Shown: positions 24,006 through 33,701 of the stretch, piece after piece | Numbering within the stretch: position 1 is the stretch's first letter | Layout of the letters: each line of letters opens with the position of its first letter | From: Megamonas hypermegale | GTDB taxonomy: Bacteria > Bacillota > Negativicutes > Selenomonadales > Selenomonadaceae | Reading direction: 5' to 3' | NCBI GenBank assembly: GCA_002314325.1 | Contig: DCFC01000013.1 | Span: 1 to 64,000, forward strand | Length of the DNA stretch: 64,000 bases | Notes under the pieces: model-generated | What the model was told of the DNA's origin: nothing | The model's input: the letters and a program-made list of their open reading frames with translations, nothing else | Databases searched by the model: none | Position numbers and translations under genes: made by a program

Positions 24006-25301
24006 TTGAACAGAACAGATGGTCTGCTTAACGTAGTAAACGGCTTAAATACGCTTCGTTACGACCCGAGCAGACATACCGGCATAGTAAGGACACAGTT
24101 CATAACGCCCAGAATGTCGGAAAATCTCTATATAGAAAATGGCATATTCCGAAAAATTGTAACCGTTCCCTGTGATGAAGCTCTAAGGAACGGATTTTTT
24201 ATAAAAGAAGCTGATGAAAAGGCTAACAATGAACTGCAAAGCGTGCTGGAAGATTTGGAATATGAAACAAAATTTGCAACTGCCTTGTATTGGGACAGAG
24301 TTTACGGCGGTTCCGTACTGTTTCCGATATTTCAGGACGGTACTGAAGATTTAACCGAGCCGCTTAATGAAAACCGTATACAGTCCATTGATGAAATCCG
24401 CATATATTCCGCCAAAGAAGTTTTACCGATGACATGGAATAACGATATAAATAATATCCGCTACAGAAAGCCTGAAACGTACATCATAAATGATGAAACC
24501 AATGGAGCATGTTTTGAAATCCATACAAGCAGGCTGATTGTTTTTGACGGTCTGACCGTTCCGAATATAATAAGGAATGAGCGGGACGGCTGGGGCGGTA
24601 TGATACTTGAACAGCTGTTTAACGACCTTGTTTTAAAGTATGATGTCGGCAATAAATACGCTATAGATATAATGGAACGCATGGCACAGGGTGTTATTTC
24701 CATAGACGGACTTGAAAGTAAACTGTCAATCGAAGGCGGCGAGGAACAGGTCCGAAAATATTTACAGATGATAGATATGGTTAGAAATATCTTAAATACT
24801 CTAGCCATAGACAGCCGGGACAGTTTCGATATAAAAAGCGTTTCTTTAAGTGGTGTAAGTGATATTCTGGACAGAGTGCAAACAATGCTTTCAGCTGTGT
24901 CTGAAATTCCCGTTACTATATTATTCGGGCGTTCTCCGGGCGGAGAAAATGCAACGGGTGAAGCGGATTTTCAGCAGTATTATGCAATGGTGCAGCGGCT
25001 TCAACGCCGAAAATTAAAATCTAAACTGAGCCGATTTATTTATTTGCTATCAAAATGCTATAATATCGCTCTGCCGGAAAGCTGGAATATACACTTTAAA
25101 CCGCTATACATTCCAACTGAAAAGGAACAGGCTGAAACCGCCAAATTAAAAGCAGAAAAATTACAGACAACTGTCAGTGCATTAAATACGCTTGTTTCTA
25201 TCGGAGCATTAGACGCTATAGAGGTGAGAAATTATCTGGAAGAACAAGGCTTCAAACTTGATAGAACGCTGGATATTCTGCCGGCAGGTGATGATGTATG
25301 A
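24006..25301 (+). CDS. Portal protein, DUF1073-type
   Basis: A 431-residue portal subunit of the DUF1073 family, the dodecameric ring for DNA entry and exit. Typical stretches: FRKIVTVPCDEALRNGFFI, DRVYGGSVLFPIF and SEIPVTILFGRSPGGENATGEADFQQYY. The TTG start follows AAGGTAGGTGGTGAT. It overlaps the next gene by an ATGA. Confidence 0.9.
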   Translation: MNRTDGLLNVVNGLNTLRYDPSRHTGIVRTQFITPRMSENLYIENGIFRKIVTVPCDEALRNGFFIKEADEKANNELQSVLEDLEYETKFATALYWDRVYGGSVLFPIFQDGTEDLTEPLNENRIQSIDEIRIYSAKEVLPMTWNNDINNIRYRKPETYIINDETNGACFEIHTSRLIVFDGLTVPNIIRNERDGWGGMILEQLFNDLVLKYDVGNKYAIDIMERMAQGVISIDGLESKLSIEGGEEQVRKYLQMIDMVRNILNTLAIDSRDSFDIKSVSLSGVSDILDRVQTMLSAVSEIPVTILFGRSPGGENATGEADFQQYYAMVQRLQRRKLKSKLSRFIYLLSKCYNIALPESWNIHFKPLYIPTEKEQAETAKLKAEKLQTTVSALNTLVSIGALDAIEVRNYLEEQGFKLDRTLDILPAGDDV

Positions 25302-26080
25302 TTAAGATACCGAAAAGAAAATGGCGTTATCCTATGGCATATGAAAGGCAGTATTCCAAAGAACTTACGGCATTGGTGAACAATCTTCATGAAATTACTA
25401 AGGAAAATATGCAGGATATAACGGACTTTATCGACAAAAACCGCATGGACGCAGTAGGGGACGTTTTAGACACTATAGTAAACAAAATAAAGCAAAATTA
25501 TTATATTCTGGTTACAAGGGATTTTTTGAAACGAAAAATTCAGCAGATGATAGACGCAGTAAATAATTTCAATATGAATGAGTTCCGCCAAAGTCTTAAA
25601 TCGGCAATAGGCGTTGATGTATTCCAATCCGAGCCGAAACTTGAAGAAATGACTGAACTATGGGTAAAGGAAAATATAAACCTTATAACAAGTGTTGAAA
25701 ACCAATATTTCGATAGGCTGGAAAATATAGTTTCGGATGCCGTGCAAAACGGCACGCTTACGCCGCAGGTTACAAAACAGATACAGGAACTTACCGGAGT
25801 AAGTAAAAGACGGGCGCAGCTTATTGCTGTTGACCAGATAGGGAAGTTAAACGGGCAACTCACAAAATACCGGCAGACAATGGCAGGTATTCAGGAATAT
25901 ATTTGGCGGACCGCCGGAGATAGCAGGGTTCGACCGGCTCATAGACTACGAAACGGTAAAAAATTCAGATGGGACAGTCCGCCGCTGGACGGTCATCCGG
26001 GAATGGCTATCCGTTGCCGGTGTGTCGCTGTACCTGTTATTGATTTAGATAATTTAAAAATACAAGGCGTTAGAATTTAG
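25298..26080 (+). CDS. Minor head protein, SPP1 gp7-like
   Basis: A 260-residue head morphogenesis protein. The C-terminal part has the family signature YIWRTAGDSRVRPAHRLRNGKKFRWDSPP and GHPGMAIRCRCVAVPV. Such proteins bind the portal and affect DNA ejection. It starts inside the portal stop and ends in a terminator. Confidence 0.88.
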   Translation: MIKIPKRKWRYPMAYERQYSKELTALVNNLHEITKENMQDITDFIDKNRMDAVGDVLDTIVNKIKQNYYILVTRDFLKRKIQQMIDAVNNFNMNEFRQSLKSAIGVDVFQSEPKLEEMTELWVKENINLITSVENQYFDRLENIVSDAVQNGTLTPQVTKQIQELTGVSKRRAQLIAVDQIGKLNGQLTKYRQTMAGIQEYIWRTAGDSRVRPAHRLRNGKKFRWDSPPLDGHPGMAIRCRCVAVPVIDLDNLKIQGVRI

Positions 26081-26105
26081 CAGCTAAAAAAAGCTGCTTT
26101 TTTTA
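26080..26105 (+). terminator. Terminator within the head module
   Basis: GCAGCT and AGCTGC with an A-rich loop are followed by seven T, directly at the minor-head stop. It may lower expression after packaging genes. Confidence 0.75.
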
Positions 26106-26127
26106 TACCTAGAAAGGTGGTGATTTA

Positions 26128-27213
26128 ATGCAGAGATATGACACATATCAGATTGAAGCAACTAAGACAGACGAGGGATTTATAATTGATAGACCTATAA
26201 TCGGGCGTGTCGGCTTGCTTAAATATTTAAACGCTGACGGCAGTGAACGTATTGAATACAGACCGCCGGAGGAAGCTTTTAACGCAGACAGCTTGAAAAG
26301 CATTAGAGGAAAACCGATTACTTTAGGGCACAAAGCAATGGTTAATTCTAAAAATGCGGATAAACTGCCTATAGTTGGCACTGTATTATCGGAAGGAGTG
26401 CAGGACGGTGAAAATATCCGGGCAGATGTTAGTATTTATTCTTTGCCGACAGCGGCAAGGGAATTATCTTGCGGCTATAGTTTAGACCTAGATGAAACAC
26501 CCGGCACGACTCCGGACGGAAAACATTACGACGCAGTACAGCGCAATATTAGATATAATCATTTAGCAATAGTGCCGAAAGGCAGGGCAGGAAACGCCCG
26601 TCTTAATATGGATGGTGACCAAATAATTGAAAGTGAGGCTAAAAAACACATGGCAAAAGTAAGACTTGATAACGGATTAGAATATGAGGCTGCCGAAGAA
26701 GTAAAAATTGAACTTGAAACATTAAGAGCTGATAAAGCAAAAAATAAAGCTAATTTTGACGCATTACAGGGCAAGTATGACGCACTTGAAGCAAAAGCAA
26801 ATAAACTTGAAAAAGATTTAGCAGATGAGAAAAATAATAAAACTGCTAATTTTGACAGTGCTGTAAAGGAACGTGTCGAAATGCTTAATATTGCTAAACA
26901 GCATAATTTAGACAAAGCCGATACCATGAGCAACAAAGATATTAAAATGGCTGTTATTAAGAAAGTAAACGGCGACAGCTTTAATCTTGACGGCAAATCT
27001 GATGAGTACATCAACGGCGTTTTTGATATCTGCAAAGAACAGAGTAAAAACTTTAATAAAAATGCTGGTAAAGTAAGACAAGATATCAACGACGGCAAAT
27101 CCGGCAGCGCTGGCTCGCAGCAGAAACAAAATGAAGATGAATGGGATTATGTTGCTCTTGCTGAAAAAATGAAACAGGCAGAAGCAAAAGCTTATTTAGG
27201 AGGTATGAAATAA
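26128..27213 (+). CDS. DUF2213 prohead protease/scaffold fusion
   Basis: A 361-residue protein. The N-terminal ~170 residues match DUF2213 (GRVGLLKYLNADGSERIEYRPPEE, KPITLGHK, RELSCGYSLDLDETPG, RNIRYNHLAIVPKGRAG), a prohead-protease-like fold. A coiled-coil scaffold-like region (LEAKANKLEKDLADEKNN) and an acidic tail follow. It would guide assembly of the capsid encoded just downstream. Confidence 0.85.
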   Translation: MQRYDTYQIEATKTDEGFIIDRPIIGRVGLLKYLNADGSERIEYRPPEEAFNADSLKSIRGKPITLGHKAMVNSKNADKLPIVGTVLSEGVQDGENIRADVSIYSLPTAARELSCGYSLDLDETPGTTPDGKHYDAVQRNIRYNHLAIVPKGRAGNARLNMDGDQIIESEAKKHMAKVRLDNGLEYEAAEEVKIELETLRADKAKNKANFDALQGKYDALEAKANKLEKDLADEKNNKTANFDSAVKERVEMLNIAKQHNLDKADTMSNKDIKMAVIKKVNGDSFNLDGKSDEYINGVFDICKEQSKNFNKNAGKVRQDINDGKSGSAGSQQKQNEDEWDYVALAEKMKQAEAKAYLGGMK

Positions 27214-27668
27214 TGGCTTTTCAGTGGTATACAAGAGATTTAGACAAAGGTTTTCCGGGAATGATTGCAGATGCCACGAATAAAATAATTGACAGCTATG
27301 CAGTCGAAGAAGAAACGGGCTTAGAACCAGGCGACGCTGTAATTCAAGGTACAGATGAAAATCAGATAAAAAAATACACCGGCTCCGGTACAGTAATTGG
27401 CGTTGTTATGCACCATCATAAAGAATCGTCTGAACCATATTATCCGCAGAATTATACCGTTCCGGTGGTTACAAGCGGTGATATTTATGTAAAAGTAGGT
27501 GAAGATGTAACGGCAGGCGACGCTGCTTGTTTAATGGCTTCCACTTACGCGTGGGGAAAAACGGGTACTGCCGTATCTAATGCTTATTATTATAAGGGTG
27601 CAGATAAAGACGGTCTGGCAGTCGTAAGACTTAGAACACCAGCAACGGCAGTAATGCAGGGGGAGTAA
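27213..27668 (+). CDS. Capsid decoration/cement protein
   Basis: A 151-residue beta-rich protein (DAVIQGTDENQIKKYTGSGTVIGVVMHHH, VVTSGDIYVKVGEDVTAGDAACL) of the structural-cement type found between DUF2213 and major capsid genes. ATG overlaps the previous stop region. Role inferred from fold and position. Confidence 0.72.
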   Translation: MAFQWYTRDLDKGFPGMIADATNKIIDSYAVEEETGLEPGDAVIQGTDENQIKKYTGSGTVIGVVMHHHKESSEPYYPQNYTVPVVTSGDIYVKVGEDVTAGDAACLMASTYAWGKTGTAVSNAYYYKGADKDGLAVVRLRTPATAVMQGE

Positions 27669-27740
27669 TAAATCCAGTTTCTAGTGCTGTAGGTAGTGCT
27701 GAAATTGGCGAAGCTAGAGTTAAATAAACGAGGTTTAAAT

Positions 27741-28226
27741 ATGGCTTATACAAAAAAAGACTGGAAAACTGGAGACATAATTACTGCTGATGAAATTAAT
27801 CGTATGGAGCAAGGTATATATGATGCCGATACTCGAACCATGACACCCGGTCCAGCAGGTGCTGATGGTACCAACGGGAAAGATGGAGCAGATGGCAAAT
27901 CTGCTTTTGAACTCTGGAGAGAGCAGGAAGGTAATTCCAGCAAAACGGAAACAGATTTCTTTAATTCGCTTAAAGGTGAAAAAGGTGAAAAGGGCGATAC
28001 AGGTGCTCAAGGTCCGCAGGGCCCGCAAGGTGAAAAGGGCGATACAGGTGCTCAAGGTCCGGCAGGTGCCGATGGAGCGGCAGGTGCTAAAGGAGATAAG
28101 GGTGATACCGGTGCTAAAATCACATCTATTGAGCTTAATATTACAGGAAACACTATATCTGGAACGGCTCATCTTAATGACCAGAGTACGGCTACAATAA
28201 CGGGGACTTACACAGCAGGAGCTTAA
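27741..28226 (+). CDS. Collagen-like head fibre protein
   Basis: A 161-residue protein: an N-terminal head ([26 protein letters not shown]) known from fibre proteins, about 25 Gly-X-Y triplets in two blocks ([18 protein letters not shown]), and a small C-terminal beta domain. It probably trimerises on the capsid surface. GAGG precedes ATG 27741. A 33-bp direct repeat inside allows length change. Confidence 0.72.
   Translation: MAYTKKDWKTGDIITADEINRMEQGIYDADTRTMTPGPAGADGTNGKDGADGKSAFELWREQEGNSSKTETDFFNSLKGEKGEKGDTGAQGPQGPQGEKGDTGAQGPAGADGAAGAKGDKGDTGAKITSIELNITGNTISGTAHLNDQSTATITGTYTAGA
27984..28061 (+). repeat. 33-bp direct repeat in the collagen-like gene
   Basis: The stretch 27984-28016 recurs exactly at 28029-28061, 45 bp apart (15 codons). 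It encodes Gly-X-Y triplets. Confidence 0.85.
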
Positions 28227-28239
28227 AGGAGGATAAATA

Positions 28240-29226
28240 ATGACAAATCCATATATTGAAAAAGTTGAAAGATTAGACGCTGATACAATCAGTCGAGTTT
28301 TAACACGTTTAGACGCTACGCAGTCCGCTTTTCTGGCTCGTATGCTTACGCAGGTCAGAGCGAGAGTTTTACAGGTAACTCATGCTAGATTAAACGCGTT
28401 TACGGTGTTTCCGGTACAGACGGAAATTTCTCCGGGAGCTGAAACAGCGTTGCAGCGTATTTATGATATGGTAGGTATGGCTAAAATTATTGCTAATCCT
28501 GCTGATGATTTACCGCTTGTTGATATTCTGGCACAGGAAACAAGCGTAAAGGTAAAAGAAGTGGGCGCAGCGTATCAGTATTCTGTAAGCGATTTAGAAC
28601 ATGCCGCTTTCGCAAATCTGCCGCTTACAACCATGAAAGGCAACGCTGTAAAACGTGCTATTGATACTAAGTTAAACAGTATTGCATGGAAAGGTGACGC
28701 CGAAAACGGCATTATCGGATTTCTAGACAATGCAAATCTTAGTGAATATACTTTACCGGCAACAGGCACGTCCAGCTCTACCAAATTAAGCGATAAAACA
28801 GCCGAACAGATGTATAAAGATGTCGCCGCTATTATCGAAAGTATTTCCGACAATACAGATGACACTGAAAAGGCGGATACAGTTTTATTTGCACCGGGAC
28901 CGTATAACGCATTATCTACTACTTTGTATACAACGGATAACGGGCAGACGACACAAACGGTATTAAGCATGTTGAAGGAAAATTATCCAGAAGTAAGACG
29001 TTGGCTCAAAGTGGGCGAGCTTAAAAACGCAGACAGTACGGGCACCAAAGATTATATTATCGCCGGCGTATTCGACCCGGATTATGTACGTTTTGAAATT
29101 CCGCTCCGTTTTGACCAACGTCCGGTACAGGAAAAGAATTTATCTTTCAATGTACCGTGTCGCTCTAAAGTTGTCGGCGTAACGGTATTCAGACCATATT
29201 GCTTTACAAAGGCGGTGGGTGCTTAA
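28240..29226 (+). CDS. Major capsid protein (DUF2184-like)
   Basis: A 328-residue protein of the encapsulin/HK97-like capsid class often called DUF2184. Segments GAAYQYSVSDLEHAAFANLPL, AIDTKLNSIAWKGDAENGIIGFLDN and VRFEIPLRFDQRPVQEKNLSF are typical. It follows the cement and fibre genes with AAAGGAGG upstream. Confidence 0.88.
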   Translation: MTNPYIEKVERLDADTISRVLTRLDATQSAFLARMLTQVRARVLQVTHARLNAFTVFPVQTEISPGAETALQRIYDMVGMAKIIANPADDLPLVDILAQETSVKVKEVGAAYQYSVSDLEHAAFANLPLTTMKGNAVKRAIDTKLNSIAWKGDAENGIIGFLDNANLSEYTLPATGTSSSTKLSDKTAEQMYKDVAAIIESISDNTDDTEKADTVLFAPGPYNALSTTLYTTDNGQTTQTVLSMLKENYPEVRRWLKVGELKNADSTGTKDYIIAGVFDPDYVRFEIPLRFDQRPVQEKNLSFNVPCRSKVVGVTVFRPYCFTKAVGA

Positions 29227-29477
29227 TGGCTATTACAAAATACGTATTAGTACAAAATAAAGAACCTAAAATTGTAAATGTCGGCAATATCAAGTTAAAA
29301 CCTGGATTTCCACAAAAAATCCAGGATATTGACGAATTAAGAAAAAAATATCCTGTGTTCGATGAAAAATTAAAATCTGGCTCTATTGTTATCTTAGACG
29401 CTAAGACGGCGGAAATAGAAACACAAAATATAGAGCAGGAACTTGAAAAACGGCTCAAAAAAGCCAATATGGTTTAA
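29226..29477 (+). CDS. Small phage head protein
   Basis: An 83-residue protein (VNVGNIKLKPGFPQKIQDIDELRKKYPVFD). ATG 29226 overlaps the capsid stop as TAATG; GGCGGTGGG serves as SD. Possibly a connector or decoration protein. Confidence 0.6.
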   Translation: MAITKYVLVQNKEPKIVNVGNIKLKPGFPQKIQDIDELRKKYPVFDEKLKSGSIVILDAKTAEIETQNIEQELEKRLKKANMV

Positions 29478-29480
29478 ATT

Positions 29481-29876
29481 ATGTATGATGAAGTTTTAGA
29501 ATTAATACGAAAAATAGCACCCGAATTTGATGATATAAACGACAACGAATTGACAGGCTTTATTAGTATATATGCTGATTTAGTATCTAAAAAATATTTC
29601 GGCAAGCATTACAATAAAGCCGTTGGTTTTCTTGTAGCTCATCAGCTCACATTGTTTAATATTGCAAACAACAGCGAAGCAGGCGCAGCGGATAGCTCAT
29701 TGATTGCCGGAGATGTCTTAATGGAAAAAGAAGGCGACTTGCAGCGGCAGTATGGCAACGTAAATACTTCTGATTCAGAAATAGACAGCCTTTTAAATAA
29801 GACATATTACGGCAAAATGTTTATCGCCCTGCGTTCTGCGCTGCGGCCGATTGGAATGATGAGAAAATGTCCGTAG
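29481..29876 (+). CDS. Head-tail connector, DUF4054
   Basis: A 131-residue protein of the DUF4054 connector group (IAPEFDDINDNELTGFISIYADLVSKKYFGKHYNKAVGFLVAH). It should bind below the portal. It overlaps the next gene by 10 bp. Confidence 0.8.
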   Translation: MYDEVLELIRKIAPEFDDINDNELTGFISIYADLVSKKYFGKHYNKAVGFLVAHQLTLFNIANNSEAGAADSSLIAGDVLMEKEGDLQRQYGNVNTSDSEIDSLLNKTYYGKMFIALRSALRPIGMMRKCP

Positions 29877-30322
29877 TTGATAAAGATTTAGGCTGGAAAA
29901 AGATTTTGCGCAATATGCGTAAAATAGATGCTAAAGCCGTTAAAATAGGCATACAAGACGGCGATAAAACATTTGATGGGAAAGAAAGCCTTGCATATGT
30001 TGCCAGTCTTCATGAGTTCGGAAGCCCCGGCGGCAAAATTCCGGAACGTTCATTTATCCGAACCGCTATAGATAAAAACGAGCGCAAGATAAATAATTTG
30101 TCCGATAGATTGGCTCTTAAAATATTGGACGGTTCCGTTACTGTTCGAGGGGCTTTGGATTTAATCGGGCTATCTGTTACAGGCATGATACAAGAACAGA
30201 TTACAGACGGCGATTATGTGCCGCTTTCTCCAGCTACGATTAAGAAAAAAGGCAGTGATAAACCACTTATAGATACAGGACATATGTGGCAGAGTGTACG
30301 TCATGTTATTGAGGATAAATAA
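29867..30322 (+). CDS. Head-tail joining protein, phage virion morphogenesis-like
   Basis: A 151-residue protein resembling HK97 gp10/neck proteins (VKIGIQDGDKTFDGKESLAYVASLHEFGSPGGKIPERSFIRTAI, LSPATIKKKGSDKPLIDTGHMWQSV). It probably closes the head-to-tail neck. Confidence 0.78.
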   Translation: MSVVDKDLGWKKILRNMRKIDAKAVKIGIQDGDKTFDGKESLAYVASLHEFGSPGGKIPERSFIRTAIDKNERKINNLSDRLALKILDGSVTVRGALDLIGLSVTGMIQEQITDGDYVPLSPATIKKKGSDKPLIDTGHMWQSVRHVIEDK

Positions 30323-30676
30323 ATGGGATTTAGAAGAAAATTCACGATACAGCGGACGAGCGGCGGCGAATATGATGATAATGGCGTTTGGCAGAAAGGT
30401 GAAACGGAAAGTTTTAAAATAATGGCTTCCGTTCAGCCAATTTCGCTGGATGAATATAATCAGGTTTTCCCGCAGGGCATACGAACCGTGAACGCTGTAA
30501 AAATTTATACAGATACAAGACTGTATCCAGAAAAACAAGGCACGCCGGCGCAAAATGCTGACGTGCTTTTATATATGGACAGAAGATATAAAATTATTAC
30601 TTGCCATGCTTATCAAAGCGGCGTAATAAGCCACTATAAAGCCTATGCCCAAGAGGTGGATACATGTGACGCATGA
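30323..30676 (+). CDS. Head-tail adaptor
   Basis: A 117-residue beta-rich protein (FTIQRTSGGEYDDNGVWQKGETESFKIMASVQPISLDEY) of the adaptor type that precedes tail genes. It starts at the base after the previous stop. Confidence 0.72.
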   Translation: MGFRRKFTIQRTSGGEYDDNGVWQKGETESFKIMASVQPISLDEYNQVFPQGIRTVNAVKIYTDTRLYPEKQGTPAQNADVLLYMDRRYKIITCHAYQSGVISHYKAYAQEVDTCDA

Positions 30677-31193
30677 ACAGAAAAAAATTTTACATGATAT
30701 TGTAGCGGAAATTTTGGGATTACCCAAAAACCGAGTAATATACGCATATCAAAATGCGCCACAGATTATAGATACATTTGCCGTAATGCGTTTTTATGCG
30801 TATCGGGAAGAAGTACCGACAGAAATAATAAACAGTGGTGAACCCGGTATAGAAAAACTGATAGCGCATAATAATTTGACGCTTGAAATACAGATATTTA
30901 CTAAAATCGGCACTGATTTAGATGCCTGCGTAATGTTGAATAACCTGCTTAACTGCTTAGATAAACATACGGTGATGAGCCAGCTGGATAATGCAGGTAT
31001 CGTTATAGTTCAGCACGAAGCGGTGCAGGATATTTCGAAACTGGTGGATAAAACGGCATTTCAGACCCGTGCCAGCGTTGATATAACTATTAGATTTACA
31101 CCGACATATCTTGATGATGTAGGCTATATCGCAAGCGTAAAAGTAAACGGCGATACAGGAAGTAAATTACCGATTGATATAGAAACGGAGTGA
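30666..31193 (+). CDS. Neck/tail-terminator-like protein
   Basis: About 175 residues (NRVIYAYQNAPQIIDTFAVMRFYAYREEVPTEI, VSQLDNAGIVIV-like strands). Position before the sheath gene suggests a tail terminator or neck protein. GTG 30666 follows AGAGGTGG by six bases and is preferred over ATG 30645. Confidence 0.65.
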   Translation: MTHEQKKILHDIVAEILGLPKNRVIYAYQNAPQIIDTFAVMRFYAYREEVPTEIINSGEPGIEKLIAHNNLTLEIQIFTKIGTDLDACVMLNNLLNCLDKHTVMSQLDNAGIVIVQHEAVQDISKLVDKTAFQTRASVDITIRFTPTYLDDVGYIASVKVNGDTGSKLPIDIETE

Positions 31194-31197
31194 AAAC

Positions 31198-32559
31198 ATG
31201 GCTAATATAGACAGAATTGTTAATGTACAAATAAGCCTTAATACTAACGGAGTTAGTAAAGAAGGCTTTTCAACCATGCTTGTTGTCGGCACACATGCCA
31301 ATACTTTAAATCGTGTCGTTACGTATACAAATATAAACGATTTAACAAATGATGGTTTTTCTACTGACAACCCTATTTATAAAGCTGTTTCGGCGGCATT
31401 CTCCCAGACGCCGCGGCCGAGACAGGTGAAAGTAGGTCGCAGACAGGTTGAAGAAGTAAATTTAAGTGTAAACAATGTAAAAGACAATACGGATTATACC
31501 ATTACTGTATCCAGCAAAGACACTGACGGCACTGTTGATGAAGAAGCCTATAAATACAACAGTCAGACAAGTGCAACGGCAACAAAAATTATCGAAGGTC
31601 TGCAAGCATTAATGGCAAGTGATACTGCCGTAACCGCTACTGCATCCGGTGAAAAACTGCAACTTACTGCCAAATCCGGTAAGTCTTTTGCTATTAAAAT
31701 ATCCAGTAATTTATCTGCTGAACTTACTGAACCGACAGAAGAAATAGCTGATACCATGAGTGCTATAATGGCCAGCGACAGCGATTTTTACGGCATTGTT
31801 CTTGCAAGCAGAGATAAAGACGATATTATGGCAATGGCTGAATGGGTAGAAACACAAATAAAACTTTTCGGCACATCTACGGCAGAACAGGGAGCAAAAG
31901 ACAGTGAAACAGATACGGACCTGTTGTCTATGCTTAAAGCTAAAAATTATTACCGCACTTTTGCCTTTTACCATGAACTTGCTAACAATGAATATCTTGA
32001 AGCGGGAATAATGGCAAGATGTTTCGCTATTGAACCAGGCGGTGAAAACTGGGCGAATAAAGTTTTATCCGGTTTAACTGCCGACACTCTGACAGAAACG
32101 GAATATCTTGCAGTATCTGGCAAGAACGGCAATACATTTGAAACATTCCGCAATAAGAGCATTACGCAAAACGGCAAAGTCGCCGGTGATGAATGGATTG
32201 ATGTAATCCGTTTCCGCGACTGGCTTCAGGAAGAGATTACAATCAACGTGTTCAATCTTTTAATCAATTCTGACAAGGTACCATATACTGATGCCGGTAT
32301 CGCTTTAATCGAAAATCAAATTAGGCAGGCTCTTTTGCTCGGTCAGCGTCGTGGCGGCATTGCACCGACGGAGTACGACGAGGACAACAATGAAAACTTA
32401 GGTTTTAGCATAGAAATGCCGCTGGCTGCTAATATTCCGGCAAATACAAAGGCTCAAAGATTGCTGGAAGATGTGAAATTCACAGCGCGTTTAGCAGGTG
32501 CTATTAATGTTGTGGAAATTACAGGTTCGTTCACGTATGAAAATCTCATCAATGAATAA
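31198..32559 (+). CDS. Tail sheath protein, DUF3383
   Basis: A 453-residue contractile sheath subunit of the DUF3383 family (MANIDRIVNVQISLNTNGVSKEGFSTMLVVG, DSDFYGIVLASRDKDDIMAMAEWVE, RRGGIAPTEYDEDNNENLGFSIEMP). It forms the contractile outer tube around the tube protein encoded next. Confidence 0.93.
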   Translation: MANIDRIVNVQISLNTNGVSKEGFSTMLVVGTHANTLNRVVTYTNINDLTNDGFSTDNPIYKAVSAAFSQTPRPRQVKVGRRQVEEVNLSVNNVKDNTDYTITVSSKDTDGTVDEEAYKYNSQTSATATKIIEGLQALMASDTAVTATASGEKLQLTAKSGKSFAIKISSNLSAELTEPTEEIADTMSAIMASDSDFYGIVLASRDKDDIMAMAEWVETQIKLFGTSTAEQGAKDSETDTDLLSMLKAKNYYRTFAFYHELANNEYLEAGIMARCFAIEPGGENWANKVLSGLTADTLTETEYLAVSGKNGNTFETFRNKSITQNGKVAGDEWIDVIRFRDWLQEEITINVFNLLINSDKVPYTDAGIALIENQIRQALLLGQRRGGIAPTEYDEDNNENLGFSIEMPLAANIPANTKAQRLLEDVKFTARLAGAINVVEITGSFTYENLINE

Positions 32560-32572
32560 AGGAGGTATATAA

Positions 32573-33007
32573 ATGGCTGACGGAGTTTTAACATATAATC
32601 CCAAAAACTTACTTGTAATATTCGGGGCCGAACAGTTGCACGGATTTTCCGAAGATGATGTAATTACCATCGCGCCGAATGGCGACGGTACCCAGATTTA
32701 TGTAGGTGCTGACGGTGAAGTCGGCAGAAGTATTGACCCAAATCAGACGTATGAGGTAACAATCACGCTTGCAACAAGTTCCACCTCTAACACATATTTA
32801 TCCAATATGTACAACGTAGACAGGGCAACAGGTGCGGGCTTGCTGCCGCTTTTAATCAAAGATTTAAGCGGGCAGACGCTATTTTCTGCTGAACAGGCAT
32901 GGGTGGCTAATATGCCGGAGGCAAGTTACGGCAGAAGTATCGACAGTAGAGAATGGACATTATACACAGGGCAGGTAACAGCCCCGATTATCGGAGGTAA
33001 TAATTAA
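32573..33007 (+). CDS. Tail tube protein, DUF3277
   Basis: A 144-residue inner tube subunit (LTYNPKNLLVIFGAEQLHGFSEDDVITI, GADGEVGRSIDPNQTYEVTITLATSSTSN). AAGGAGG precedes its ATG. Its final A overlaps the next start. Confidence 0.9.
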   Translation: MADGVLTYNPKNLLVIFGAEQLHGFSEDDVITIAPNGDGTQIYVGADGEVGRSIDPNQTYEVTITLATSSTSNTYLSNMYNVDRATGAGLLPLLIKDLSGQTLFSAEQAWVANMPEASYGRSIDSREWTLYTGQVTAPIIGGNN

Positions 33008-33510
33008 TGTGGGACGGCGGTAAGTTTACAAAATTTCAGCAAGGCGACTATGTATTCAGTATCAGGCAATTTGCACCATTTAAGGCGATTAAAGTGTTGG
33101 GCGATTTGCAGAAAATAATTACGCCGGCACTTGCCGGAGCACTTACAGGACTGCAAAAAGCACCGGAGGCGGACACGAATAACTGGTTATCTTTGGCACC
33201 AGTTTTTTCAGATGCCTTGTATCAGATTGCGGCGGGCCTCGACGGCGACAAACTGCAAAGAGCCATGAACTTGCTTCTTGATAAAAACTATGTGGCAGTT
33301 GAAGTAACAGCTAACAACGGGACGAAAACATTTACTCAGCTGGATGAAGGGCTTATTAATGAAATTTTTACCGGCAGAACTTTTGACCTGCTGGCCTTAA
33401 TGGTGGAAATATTTAAAATTAATTTCCTGGATTTTTCCAAGCTCTCCAGTCTCCCGTCTGGCGTCCGCGAGGCATTCGGAGAGATAAAATTACCGTTCCG
33501 GGTAAAATAA
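33007..33510 (+). CDS. Tail assembly chaperone, short form
   Basis: A 167-residue protein (GDYVFSIRQFAPFKAIKVLGDLQKIITPALAGALTG). It sits between tube and tape measure, the usual place of tail chaperones that come in two forms joined by a -1 ribosomal frameshift. The frame ends at TAA 33508-33510. Confidence 0.78.
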   Translation: MWDGGKFTKFQQGDYVFSIRQFAPFKAIKVLGDLQKIITPALAGALTGLQKAPEADTNNWLSLAPVFSDALYQIAAGLDGDKLQRAMNLLLDKNYVAVEVTANNGTKTFTQLDEGLINEIFTGRTFDLLALMVEIFKINFLDFSKLSSLPSGVREAFGEIKLPFRVK

Positions 33511-33701
33511 CGGACGAACTTCAAAATGCCTTGTTTATATACAGGGCTATAGATAGCGGCATGGTATCGCTTACGGAAGTAAAAAACGGAGATGTAACGA
33601 TAGCGGAGCTTGTCCGAATATCCCAATATCTGGACATGAAATCTGATATCGAATATGCCAATATGCCGAAAACTAAAGCAAGAAAGGGGGTTAAACGGTG
33701 A
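33415..33701 (+). CDS. Tail assembly chaperone extension, reached by -1 frameshift
   Basis: After a TAA at 33414-33416, the -1 frame is open to TGA 33699-33701. It reads GKITDELQNALFIYRAIDSG and continues to KTKARKGVKR. It has no good start codon or SD of its own. Its stop overlaps the tape-measure start as GTGA, so this frame is most probably translated as a fusion to the short chaperone. I found no canonical slippery heptamer; an A-run at 33486-33489 is one place where AAA could slip. Confidence 0.6.

Noticed and set aside
27735..28172. Minus-strand frame opposite the collagen-like gene
   Set aside because: It exists only because GGT/GCA-rich triplets lack stops in this frame.
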